From contig NZ_CANMNK010000001.1 in assembly GCF_947499265.1 (NCBI RefSeq), forward strand, positions 519,001 through 583,000: a stretch of 64,000 bases of DNA, written 5' to 3'. A model generated the notes under the pieces. It was not told the origin of the DNA and made no database searches. It saw only the letters and a program-made list of their open reading frames with translations. Positions 1 through 8,401 of the stretch are shown here, in pieces (position 1 is the stretch's first letter; each line of letters starts with the position of its first letter). The translations under genes were made by a program, and so were the position numbers. The DNA comes from an uncultured Roseobacter sp. (lineage in GTDB: Bacteria > Pseudomonadota > Alphaproteobacteria > Rhodobacterales > Rhodobacteraceae).

Positions 1-1150
1 CAAAATCGGCACCGGCCGCCACCAGAACAGCGCCGCCTTGCCGGATGTAATTGGCCACATTGTCAAGATAGAGCGCGGGCAGGATCCCACGTCGCTTATA
101 GCGATCAAAGATGATCAGGTCGAAATCATCGATCTTTTCCAGAAACAGTTCCCGCGTCGGAAAAGCGATGAGGCTGAGTTCGCTGACCGGGACGCCATCC
201 TGCTTTTCAGGGGGGCGCAGGATGGTGAAATGCACCAGATCAACCGAGCTGTCGGATTTCAGCAGATTGCGCCAGGTACGTCCCCCGGGATGCGGCTCGC
301 CGCTGACCAGCAACACGCGCAGGCGGTCGCGCACACCATTCATCTGGATCAGGGCGGTGTTGTTGCGATCGGTCAATTCGCCTGGTGCCACAGGCACGGT
401 GAATTGGATCACGTTGCGCCCGCCGTGCGGCAAGGTCACAGGCAGTTCGATGTCCTGGCCCAGGGGCACCTCAAAGCGTTGCGGCGTGTCACCATCCACG
501 GAGATTTCCAGCGGCGCCAGCCCGGTGCTTTCCGGTGCCGCGCCCATGTCCTCAATCCGCAGTGTCAGGGTGACCGGCTCGCCGATGATGGCAAAAGCGG
601 GGGCGTTTCGAATGCTCAGGCGGCGGTCCCAGTCGGTGGATTTTCCAGTCAGCAACAGATGCATCGGGGCGGGCAGATCAACCGGCAGGTCGGCGTCATG
701 AACCTGCCCATCGCTGAAGGCGAGAATTCCTGCGATCCGGGCACGGGGCTCTTCGGCCAAGGCGCTGGAAAGCTTTGTCATCAGCTGCGTGCCCGCGTCC
801 CCCTCGCCATCGGGCACCATAATCCGGCGCACTTCAGTATTCGGGCGGGCGGCGATCTGTGCGGCAAGGCGATCTGCGGCGGATTTTGTCTGTTCCGGCC
901 TGTCCGAGAGTGCCTGACTGGCGCTTTCGTCTTCCAGCAACATCACGATATCGGTCAGCGGTGCGCGATCTTCCTGCTGGTAAGAAGGGCCTGTCAACGC
1001 GCCGAGGATGACCATCGCGGCCAGCGCCCGCAGTGCCCAGCCGTTGAGCCCCCGCACCGCGGCCAATATCACGCCAATGGTGGCAATGACGGCAACCGCC
1101 GCGACAAGGCTCCAGGGGATGAGCGGGTCAAATATGATGCTGCCGGTCAT
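1..1150 (-). CDS. Membrane protein of the MoxR/DUF58/DUF4159 operon (3' end outside window)
   Basis: Partial gene: 383 codons are visible from the ATG at 1150 and the frame is open to the window edge, so the C-terminus is missing. Two hydrophobic segments lie in the first 55 residues (around 10-30 and 37-52), followed by a long soluble part. In it, segments such as LIIFDRY and GGAVLVAAGA resemble the glutamine-amidotransferase-like fold often found in this operon. The ATG overlaps the stop of the DUF4159 gene (ATGA), so the two are probably translationally coupled. Family knowledge places such proteins with MoxR and DUF58 as envelope or chaperone-like complexes; the exact role is not known. 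Confidence 0.8.
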   Translation of the reverse strand, partial: MTGSIIFDPLIPWSLVAAVAVIATIGVILAAVRGLNGWALRALAAMVILGALTGPSYQQEDRAPLTDIVMLLEDESASQALSDRPEQTKSAADRLAAQIAARPNTEVRRIMVPDGEGDAGTQLMTKLSSALAEEPRARIAGILAFSDGQVHDADLPVDLPAPMHLLLTGKSTDWDRRLSIRNAPAFAIIGEPVTLTLRIEDMGAAPESTGLAPLEISVDGDTPQRFEVPLGQDIELPVTLPHGGRNVIQFTVPVAPGELTDRNNTALIQMNGVRDRLRVLLVSGEPHPGGRTWRNLLKSDSSVDLVHFTILRPPEKQDGVPVSELSLIAFPTRELFLEKIDDFDLIIFDRYKRRGILPALYLDNVANYIRQGGAVLVAAGADF

Positions 1151-3924
1151 TGGCCCAACCTGTCGAGCAAGGCAGGCACATGCACCTGATCAGATTTGTA
1201 ATTACCGGTCAGCACATGCATCACCAGATTGACCCCGAAGCGGAAGGCAAGCTCACGTTGACGCTCGCCAGTAAAGCCGCGCCCAATGGGCACCATGGGC
1301 GCGCCCGAGGCTGCAACGGCCCAGGCCGCGGCCCAGTCGTTGCCGCCGATGACCACTGGCGTCACACCGTCATTGAGGTTGCGGAAGGGCATGCCCTCCA
1401 CCTGCTCCGCATCGGGCGGGGCGGCTTCGACCCAGACGTCGCGGCTGGTGTGGCGACCGGGGAAATCCTGCAGCAGGTAGAAGGTGCGGGTCAGCACGTG
1501 ATCCGACGGCAGCGGCTCCAACGGCGGAATGTCGAGCGGCGCTGCAAGGTCCTGCAGCTTGCGCCCGTTCGGGCTGGCGGCGCCAAAGCGCGCGATATCG
1601 GCGTCGCGCGTGTCGAAAAGGATCAACCCACCGGATCGCAGATAGGCGTTAAGCCTGGCATAGGCCTCTGACGACGGGCGGGGCTGATCAGGGGTGATCG
1701 GCCAGTAGAGCACCGGGAAAAACGCAAGTTCATCGGTTTCCAGATCAACGCCGACGGGTTCGGCAGGCTCCACCGAGGTGCGGAAGAAAAGCGTGTCCGA
1801 GAGACCGCGCAGCCCCGCGTCCGACATATCATCCACGCGGGTGTTGCCGGTCATCACAAACGCCAGTGCCAGTTCCGCCGTTGCATTCAGGGCAAAGGCA
1901 TCGGCATCGGTGGATTGGGCTTTGACATGTTGCGGCAGTCCAAGGGGCAAAAGAGTGACCAAAGCGACCGTTGCCGCGCGGTTCACCTTGCCCAGCAGTC
2001 GTCCGGACAGGGACAGTGATGCGACAACATCCGCCAGCAGCAGCAGGATCGCAAGGCTCAGAAGCCACCCGGCAACGGGTTGCTCCGGCGGCACGGCAAA
2101 CCCTTTGATCGGGATGCGCGCGGGCCAGGTGACCGGCGTCAGAACGCTGTCCGCGGTAATGACGTTGCGGGCCAAACGCCGGTCGCCGGAGGCATAGATG
2201 CCAGGCTGCATATTGGGGCCGGGCGGTGCGTTCAGCAGATCGGGCCCCGGGACACCGGGCAGGTTACCTGCATCGCGCAGGGACCCGAAACCGTCCATGA
2301 CCTGTTCCGGGGTCCAGGTGGTCCCTTCGAGCTGGCTGGCATCGGGTTGCGAGGCTGAGGTGGAGATCGCCAGCCGCTCCAGCATCTGCACGAAAAGACC
2401 CGACAGCGGCAGCGTCGACCAATCCGCGGTGGCGGTGATGTGAAAGAGCACGATTTGCCCCTGCTCGCGGGATTTGCGCGTGACCAGAGGGGTGCCGTCC
2501 GTGAGTTCCGCGATCACCCGTTCCGCCAGAGTTGGGTCGGGCTGCGCCATCACCTGTGACGTGATTTGCACATCATCCGGAATGGCCAGCCCAAAGAACG
2601 GGGAGGTTTCGCGGAACGGCGCCAGCGCCTTGGGCGCGCCCCAGCTCATCGCACCGCCCACCGTGCGGCCCCCGGTGCGCAAGCGCACGGGCATCATCGG
2701 GTCCTCGTCAATCCGGCTCACATCGCTGGCCGCCACACGCGGGCCCGCAAACCGCACCAGCATGCCGCCTTCATCGACCCAGGCGCCAAGCCCCTCCGCT
2801 TCCGAAGGGGACAGGGTCGCAATATCGGCCAGAATGATCACATCCGGATTGGCGGGCAGGATGTCGGTGATCGATCCACGGATCAGATCGGCATTTGGCG
2901 CAAGCGCCTGTTCGATGTAGTGCAGGGGCGACAGCAGCTGTAATCCCTCTCGGCTTTCACGTCCGGCGATCAGCGCAACCTCGCGGCGTCGTAATCCGTC
3001 ATCGGCGAGCGTGGTGGCGCCCGCGGACCGCTGGCCTTGCAGGTCAAAACGTGTGATCCGCGCGCGCAATTCCGAGGGTAGCGAGAGTGCGGTATCCGCG
3101 CTTGTCGCGTCCTCTTCGAAGACCGCAGTGGCAGTGGCGAGAATACTGGCATTGCCTGCGGGATCACGTCCCTGGGCCTGCACGATGACTTCACGCTCCG
3201 GCCCGCCTGCCGCGCGTACTGCGGTGATCTGAACCGCGCCGTCCTCGAACCCGGCAGGCCGCAGCGCGAGTACGTTCGCGGCGGTTTGATAAACCTCCAC
3301 CGCGCCCTTGGCTTCAAATGCGGCGAGCACATCTTCGCGCCCGGGATAATCGAGACCATCGCTGAACCAGAGGGTGTCAAACCCGTCCAGTGTCTCCGCG
3401 AAGGATACCGCTTGCGCGGACCGCGCCGCATCCGGCTGCCAGGGGGCTGGCCTGAACCCGGGTAACCTGCTGCGCCAGGCGTCAGCGGTTTGGAAAACAG
3501 GGGCTTGCGGGCGCGCCATATCCAGGAAGGCAACGGTGCGGCCTGCGCGGCTGGCGCGGGTCAGCTGGGCCGCAATTGCGTCTTCCTGCTCTGACCATCG
3601 GGTCGCACCGGCCCAGCTGCCATCCAGCACGATCAGCAACGGGCCGCTGCCCTGCGCCTGACCTTCATTGGGGTTCAGGACAGGACCGGCGAGGCCGAGA
3701 ATGATCGCCGCCACCGCCAACATGCGCAGTAACAAGAGCCACCAGGGCGTGCGATCAGAAACGCTTTCGTCATCCTTGAGACCGAGGAGCAGCGCAACGC
3801 CGGGAAAGCGCCTGCGGATCGGGGCGGGGGGCACGGCGCGCAGGATCAGCCAAAGGATAGGCAGCGCCAGCAACGCCATCAGCAACCAGGGGGCGGTGAA
3901 CCCGATGCCGCCCAGAACGGTCAT
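1147..3924 (-). CDS. BatA N-terminal / DUF4159 domain membrane protein
   Basis: 925 aa. The N-terminus carries two hydrophobic helices (about 10-28 and 60-80), typical of the BatA double-transmembrane domain. A vWA-like segment follows with a degenerate metal site (LIVLDGSWAG, about 95-105). Two further hydrophobic stretches lie near 640-690. The last ~220 residues look like DUF4159 (motifs TLFFRTS and GGLILFDTRD). It overlaps the DUF58 gene upstream and the next gene downstream by ATGA junctions. Family knowledge: it accompanies MoxR AAA+ ATPases and DUF58 proteins. I infer a cell-envelope assembly or stress role. Domain order is reasonably sure, function is not. Confidence 0.85.
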   Translation of the reverse strand: MTVLGGIGFTAPWLLMALLALPILWLILRAVPPAPIRRRFPGVALLLGLKDDESVSDRTPWWLLLLRMLAVAAIILGLAGPVLNPNEGQAQGSGPLLIVLDGSWAGATRWSEQEDAIAAQLTRASRAGRTVAFLDMARPQAPVFQTADAWRSRLPGFRPAPWQPDAARSAQAVSFAETLDGFDTLWFSDGLDYPGREDVLAAFEAKGAVEVYQTAANVLALRPAGFEDGAVQITAVRAAGGPEREVIVQAQGRDPAGNASILATATAVFEEDATSADTALSLPSELRARITRFDLQGQRSAGATTLADDGLRRREVALIAGRESREGLQLLSPLHYIEQALAPNADLIRGSITDILPANPDVIILADIATLSPSEAEGLGAWVDEGGMLVRFAGPRVAASDVSRIDEDPMMPVRLRTGGRTVGGAMSWGAPKALAPFRETSPFFGLAIPDDVQITSQVMAQPDPTLAERVIAELTDGTPLVTRKSREQGQIVLFHITATADWSTLPLSGLFVQMLERLAISTSASQPDASQLEGTTWTPEQVMDGFGSLRDAGNLPGVPGPDLLNAPPGPNMQPGIYASGDRRLARNVITADSVLTPVTWPARIPIKGFAVPPEQPVAGWLLSLAILLLLADVVASLSLSGRLLGKVNRAATVALVTLLPLGLPQHVKAQSTDADAFALNATAELALAFVMTGNTRVDDMSDAGLRGLSDTLFFRTSVEPAEPVGVDLETDELAFFPVLYWPITPDQPRPSSEAYARLNAYLRSGGLILFDTRDADIARFGAASPNGRKLQDLAAPLDIPPLEPLPSDHVLTRTFYLLQDFPGRHTSRDVWVEAAPPDAEQVEGMPFRNLNDGVTPVVIGGNDWAAAWAVAASGAPMVPIGRGFTGERQRELAFRFGVNLVMHVLTGNYKSDQVHVPALLDRLGQ

Positions 3925-4826
3925 CGCACACCTCCGGTATCAAGTGCACGGTAGAGCCACAGCAGTGCCGATTGCGCCGATGCACCCGTGTGGTGCAGCC
4001 CGTATTGCCACCCGGTCACGGTACAGATCTTTTGCAATTCCTCTTTGCGCTCCGCAAGCCGCGCGAGATAGCGGGTTTTGAGCTCGTTGGCCTTGAGCGT
4101 TTCATGCCGAAGGCTGCCGCCGACGCTTTCAAAAATGGTGCGTCCGCGGAACGGGAATACCTCTTCGGAGGGGTCGAGGACATGCATCAGAACACCGCGC
4201 ACACCGCGATCTGCGGCCTTTGTCAGCGCCAGCTTGACCTCTTCGATGTCCCCCATGAAATCCGAGATGAACAGTGCGCGGGCAGAGGGGATCATCGCCC
4301 GGTGCTCGGGGGGCGCGTAGTCCTCCACGGCATCCGTGGTGAAACTTTCGGCCAGCCTGAGAACCTGGGCATTGCCGCGCCGGGGGGGCAATGTCGTGCC
4401 CGTCAGGCCCACACGTTCACCGCCGCGCACCAGCAGGATTGCCACGGCAAGCCCGAGCAGGCGCGCGCGGTCGGCCTTATGCGGCAAGGCATCGTCGCTG
4501 GAAAACCGCATCGATGCCCCCTGATCGACCCAGAGCATCACCGATTGCGCAATCTGCCATTCGCGTTCACGCACGAATTCCTGATCTCCGCGCGCGGAAC
4601 GGCGGTGATCGATCAGACGGCGGCTGTCACCCACTTGCGCAGGCCGATATTGCCAGAAGTCGTCCCCCAACCCGGCGCGGCGGCGACCATGATCGCCCAA
4701 CAGCACTGCACCCGCGAGATGTTCGGCGCGCGCCAACAGCGCGGGCAGCGAGGCCGCCTGCTCTTCGGCCTTTGCCCGAAGCGCCGTAGGCTGGGACGAC
4801 ATTTGGAGAGGGGCGGGTGAGGTCAC
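3921..4826 (-). CDS. DUF58 domain-containing protein
   Basis: 301 aa with the DUF58 hallmark YRPAQVGDSRR near residue 60, followed by DHRRSARGDQ, and a vWA-like fold after it (MLWVDQGASM near 107). No membrane segment is evident. Translation starts at a GTG that overlaps the moxR stop (GTGA), and its own stop overlaps the next start (ATGA), so three genes form one coupled unit. DUF58 proteins are regular partners of MoxR ATPases; the vWA part is thought to bind metal or a client protein. The client in this bacterium cannot be told from sequence. Confidence 0.9.
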   Translation of the reverse strand: MTSPAPLQMSSQPTALRAKAEEQAASLPALLARAEHLAGAVLLGDHGRRRAGLGDDFWQYRPAQVGDSRRLIDHRRSARGDQEFVREREWQIAQSVMLWVDQGASMRFSSDDALPHKADRARLLGLAVAILLVRGGERVGLTGTTLPPRRGNAQVLRLAESFTTDAVEDYAPPEHRAMIPSARALFISDFMGDIEEVKLALTKAADRGVRGVLMHVLDPSEEVFPFRGRTIFESVGGSLRHETLKANELKTRYLARLAERKEELQKICTVTGWQYGLHHTGASAQSALLWLYRALDTGGVR

Positions 4827-5830
4827 GCGGCGGCCTTCGCTCCAGCAAGATCGGCAGCGGTGGACTCAATGAGCCCCGCAAGACTGTCGCCCCGCGCCCG
4901 TGCCGCAAAGTTGAGCGCCATTCGGTGGCTCAGAACCGGGCGTGCCATATCGAGAACGTCCTCGGCTGACGGGGCAAGCCGCCCTTCCAGCAACGCCCGC
5001 GCCCGCACGGTCAGCATCAGCGCTTGCGCCGCGCGCGGACCAGGGCCCCAGGCGACGGTTTCGCGCACTTGCTGCGATGCGCCTTCCTCTTCGGGGCGGA
5101 AGGCGCGCACAAGATCAAGGATCATTTCCACAACACTGTCGCCCACCGGCATGCGGCGCAGCAACTGCTGTGCGGCGATCAGTTCGGCAGCGGTAAAGAC
5201 TTCTGTCGACGCGGCCTCTGACTCGCCCGTCGTGGCCAGGAGAATATCCCGTTCTGTGTCACGGTCCGGATAGGCCACATCAATCTGGACAAGAAAGCGG
5301 TCAAGCTGCGCTTCGGGCAGCGGGTAGGTGCCTTCCTGCTCAATCGGGTTTTGCGTTGCGAGCACGTGAAACGGCATGCCAAGGCTGCGATTCTCACCTG
5401 CAACAGTGACTGTTTTCTCCTGCATCGCCTGCAAGAGTGCCGATTGCGTCCGCGGGCTGGCGCGGTTGATCTCATCCGCCATCAGCAACTGGCAGAAAAT
5501 CGGGCCCTGAATGAAACGGAAAGCGCGGCTGCCGTCTGCTGCGGTATCAAGCACCTCCGAGCCCAGAATGTCGGCTGGCATAAGGTCGGGCGTGAACTGA
5601 ATGCGGTTTCCATGCAGCCCCATGACCGTGGAAAGCGTCTCAACCAGCCGGGTTTTGCCCAGTCCGGGCAACCCGATCAACAGCCCGTGGCCACCGCACA
5701 ACAGAGCCGTGAGCGTCAGCTCTACGACACGCTCCTGACCAATGAACCGCTTGGTGATCGATGTGCGCGCTTCGGCAAGCTTGTCTTCCAGCGCCTCGAT
5801 TTCCGCGACCAGGTCTTCTGCTTCACTCAT
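4823..5830 (-). CDS. MoxR family AAA+ ATPase
   Basis: 335 aa from the ATG at 5830; the frame is open further upstream, but the family starts near MSEAEDLVAEIEALE. Walker A is GLPGLGKT and Walker B is LLMADEINRAS, followed by the MoxR-typical sensor region ATQNPIEQEGTYPLPEAQLDRF. MoxR ATPases act as chaperone-like remodellers with vWA proteins, matching the DUF58 and DUF4159 genes behind it. The DUF1285 gene reads away from it, so 5831-5898 should hold two divergent promoters. The identification is secure; the client complex is inferred only. Confidence 0.93.
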   Translation of the reverse strand: MSEAEDLVAEIEALEDKLAEARTSITKRFIGQERVVELTLTALLCGGHGLLIGLPGLGKTRLVETLSTVMGLHGNRIQFTPDLMPADILGSEVLDTAADGSRAFRFIQGPIFCQLLMADEINRASPRTQSALLQAMQEKTVTVAGENRSLGMPFHVLATQNPIEQEGTYPLPEAQLDRFLVQIDVAYPDRDTERDILLATTGESEAASTEVFTAAELIAAQQLLRRMPVGDSVVEMILDLVRAFRPEEEGASQQVRETVAWGPGPRAAQALMLTVRARALLEGRLAPSAEDVLDMARPVLSHRMALNFAARARGDSLAGLIESTAADLAGAKAAA

Positions 5831-5898
5831 GACAACGTGCTCCGATGGATTATATGCTTGATGTAACTCTAACGTGCGCATGGGAAATGGCAAAAGCA

Positions 5899-6474
5899 AT
5901 GAGTGGACAAAAAACCGTGACACCGTCGGCAGAAAGTCTTGCTGCATCATTAACTGCTGCAAAAACACGCGGATTGCCGCCCGTGCACCTTTGGAATCCG
6001 CCTTTTTGCGGTGATCTGGGCATGCGCATCGCCCGGGATGGCACGTGGTTTTACCAGGGCACGCCAATTGGGCGGCCCGGATTGGTTAAATTATTTTCAT
6101 CGATTCTCAAGAAAGAGGGCGAGAAGTACTTCCTTGTCACCCCGGTTGAGAAGGTTGGCATTACCGTAGACGACGCCCCCTTTGTCGCTGTGGACTTCGA
6201 GGTGGCGGGCGAGGGTGTCGACCAGATCCTGACATTCACGACCCAGGTGGGCGACAGTGCCACTGCCAGTGCCGATCTGCCAATCCGCGTGGTGCGTGAT
6301 GCGGATACCGGTGAGCCATCGCCCTATGTACTGGTGCGTGCAAACCTCGAAGCGCTGATCGACAGAAAGAGTTTCTACCGTCTGGTGGATCTGGGTCAGC
6401 ACCACGATGGCTGGTTTGGCATCTGGTCCAAGGGGAGTTTTTTCCAAATCATCCCAAGCGCCGAGCTGCCATAA
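5899..6474 (+). CDS. DUF1285 domain-containing protein
   Basis: 191 aa from the ATG at 5899 (MSGQKTV); an in-frame ATG at 5887 (MAKAMSG) is an alternative. The family pattern is clear: LPPVHLWNPP near the start, then CGDLGMRIARDGTWFYQGTPIGRP, a conserved block in which a cysteine precedes the GD. No signal peptide or membrane segment is seen. Structures of the family show a small alpha/beta fold of unknown biochemical role. In this bacterial group it commonly sits divergent from the moxR operon, as here. The family call is sure; no function should be assumed. Confidence 0.9.
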   Translation: MSGQKTVTPSAESLAASLTAAKTRGLPPVHLWNPPFCGDLGMRIARDGTWFYQGTPIGRPGLVKLFSSILKKEGEKYFLVTPVEKVGITVDDAPFVAVDFEVAGEGVDQILTFTTQVGDSATASADLPIRVVRDADTGEPSPYVLVRANLEALIDRKSFYRLVDLGQHHDGWFGIWSKGSFFQIIPSAELP

Positions 6475-6565
6475 GGGGTGGCGCACAGCCCTTGTGCGGT
6501 GACGTGGCTTTGCCCTGTCCGAAAGGGGATTACTATCTGCGGGTGACTCACGAAAGGGATAGATC

Positions 6566-7252
6566 ATGAGCAAGGGAACAGCGGTGATTGTTGGCGCCGG
6601 CAGCGGGGTGTCGGCATCTCTGGCGCGGCAGTTGGCGGCAAAGGGATATGATTTGGTGCTGGGCGCGCGGAATACGGCCAAGCTTTCTGATCTCGCGGCA
6701 GAAACCAAAGCAAAGACCGTGTCGCTTGATGGCAGCGATCCAGCCCAGATGGCGGCTGTTTTTGAGGCTTTACCGAGTGAATTGCGGGTCGCCATCTACA
6801 ATCCATCAGCGCGGGTGCGGGGCAGTGTGACCGAACTGGACCCCGAGGCGGTGCGCAACGCCATGGAGGTAACGGCCTTCGGAGCATTCCTGCTGGGTCA
6901 GCAAGCGGCCATCCGGATGGCGCAGAACGCGGGCGAGACCAAGGGCACAATTCTCTTCACGGGCGCCTCGGCAGGGGTCAAAGGCTTTGCCAACTCCGCG
7001 CCCTTTGCCATGGGAAAGTTCGCACAGCGCGGGTTGGCGCAATCCATGGCACGGGAATTGCATCCGCAGGGCATTCACGTCGCCTGGGTCAATATCGATG
7101 GCGCAATTGCCACTCTCGGGCGGGAAAACGATGGATCGGATCGGATGTTGGACCCAGAAGCGCTCGCCGTGGCCTATCTGCAACTGATCGATCAGCACCG
7201 CTCGGCCTGGAGCAGTGAAATTACACTGCGCCCTTGGGTGGAAAGCTTCTGA
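6566..7252 (+). CDS. SDR-fold NAD(P)-dependent oxidoreductase lacking the catalytic Tyr
   Basis: 228 aa. The Rossmann nucleotide site is VIVGAGSGVSASLA (residues 8-20). Ser135 in FTGASAG fits the catalytic serine, but the expected YxxxK is FAMGK (F147, K151), so the acid/base tyrosine is Phe. The usual NNAG loop is also altered (YNPSA, 78-82). This FxxxK form occurs in a recognisable SDR subgroup, so it is probably a family trait rather than damage. Substrate is unknown. The next gene begins 36 bp downstream on the same strand, so the two may be cotranscribed. Confidence 0.85.
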   Translation: MSKGTAVIVGAGSGVSASLARQLAAKGYDLVLGARNTAKLSDLAAETKAKTVSLDGSDPAQMAAVFEALPSELRVAIYNPSARVRGSVTELDPEAVRNAMEVTAFGAFLLGQQAAIRMAQNAGETKGTILFTGASAGVKGFANSAPFAMGKFAQRGLAQSMARELHPQGIHVAWVNIDGAIATLGRENDGSDRMLDPEALAVAYLQLIDQHRSAWSSEITLRPWVESF

Positions 7253-7288
7253 GCCTTAGGCTTTCGCGAAATTACGCGCAGAGGTCAG

Positions 7289-8053
7289 ATGCTCAAACTC
7301 GCCGCCAATCTCAGTCACCTGTGGCAAGAGCTGCCCTATCTGGATCGTTTCGACGCCGCGGCAGAGGCCGGGTTCGACGGGGTGGAGGTGCTTTTCCCCT
7401 ATGACATACCAGCCAAGGACACGCAGCGTGCTTTGCTCAGATGCGGCCTGCCGCTGGTTCTGATCAACGCACCGCCGCCAAATTACACCGGCGGAAAGCG
7501 CGGGTTCGCCGCTGTTCCCGGGCTGGAGGGCCGGTTTCGCTACGATTTGCGCCGTGCTTTGCGCTATTGCGAGGCGTTGCGCGTGCCCATGCTGCATGTG
7601 ATGTGCGGTGTGGCGGAGGGCGCCGAGGCGCGTCAGACCCTGATTGGAAATCTGCGGTGGGCATCTGGTGAGCTGCCACAGGGCCTGACCTTGATGCTGG
7701 AGCCGCTCAACGCCGAGAGCATGCCCGGATATTTTCTGAACGATTACGGTTTGGCCGTGGACATCCTGCAAGAGCTGTCATTGCCCAATATCGCACTGCA
7801 ATTCGATAGCTTTCATGCGCAATCCATCCACGGCGATGCGGTGAAGGTCTATCAGACGCACAAACCCTGGGTGCGCCATGTTCAGATCGGCGATGCGCCG
7901 GGCAGAACGACACCGGGGACGGGGAGCGTTGATTTCGAAAGTCTTTTTGAACATCTGATTGCGGACAACTACGCCGGTTGGGTCAGTGCTGAATACACGC
8001 CCGGCCCCCAGACCGAAGAGAGCCTGGCGTGGTTGCGTGCGCTGCGCGGCTGA
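7289..8053 (+). CDS. Hydroxypyruvate isomerase-like TIM-barrel protein
   Basis: 254 aa, the usual length of the Hyi/xylose-isomerase-like TIM-barrel family. It begins MLKLAANLSHLWQELPYLDR, as in hydroxypyruvate isomerases. Metal-ligand regions are visible: LMLEPLN in the middle, FDSFHAQ for the next ligand, HVQIGDAPGR, and a C-terminal SAEYTPG. Hydroxypyruvate isomerase interconverts hydroxypyruvate and tartronate semialdehyde in the glyoxylate-glycerate pathway. Many relatives act on other keto-sugars, and no gcl or glxR gene is nearby, so the substrate is uncertain. A GAGG ribosome site precedes the ATG. Confidence 0.85.
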   Translation: MLKLAANLSHLWQELPYLDRFDAAAEAGFDGVEVLFPYDIPAKDTQRALLRCGLPLVLINAPPPNYTGGKRGFAAVPGLEGRFRYDLRRALRYCEALRVPMLHVMCGVAEGAEARQTLIGNLRWASGELPQGLTLMLEPLNAESMPGYFLNDYGLAVDILQELSLPNIALQFDSFHAQSIHGDAVKVYQTHKPWVRHVQIGDAPGRTTPGTGSVDFESLFEHLIADNYAGWVSAEYTPGPQTEESLAWLRALRG

Positions 8054-8147
8054 GTTCCACAAAAACTGCGGTTCTAATGTGCGTTGACGCGCATGTAATC
8101 CCGGTTGCGGCATCCTATGTTCGGCGGGTTGAAACTGGGGGCGTGAG

Positions 8148-8378
8148 ATGATTCCAGCAAAGTACCAGCATTTTGTATTCGGGTTCATCCTGTCGGGGTT
8201 GATGTCGTTCATGGTGTCAGGGATTGCCACGTTCCGCACAGCTGGTCTGATCGACGGGTTTTTGATGCTGTGGATCACCAATTGGCTGCCAAGCTGGTCT
8301 GTTGCCTTTCCCACCTTGCTGCTGGTTTCACCGATCGCACGGCGGATCGTCGCCAAACTGGTCCGTGCCGAGGCGTAA
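8148..8378 (+). CDS. DUF2798 domain-containing small membrane protein
   Basis: 76 aa with two hydrophobic helices (about residues 8-28 and 40-62), in the DUF2798 pattern: FGFILSGLMSFMVSG in the first, then LMLWITNWLPSWSVAFP in the second. No catalytic residues are evident. It reads toward polA with only 23 bp between the two stop codons. Inner-membrane location is predicted; the role is unknown. Confidence 0.85.
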   Translation: MIPAKYQHFVFGFILSGLMSFMVSGIATFRTAGLIDGFLMLWITNWLPSWSVAFPTLLLVSPIARRIVAKLVRAEA

Positions 8379-8401
8379 TCCGGTAAACCGCTGTTCGCGG
8401 G

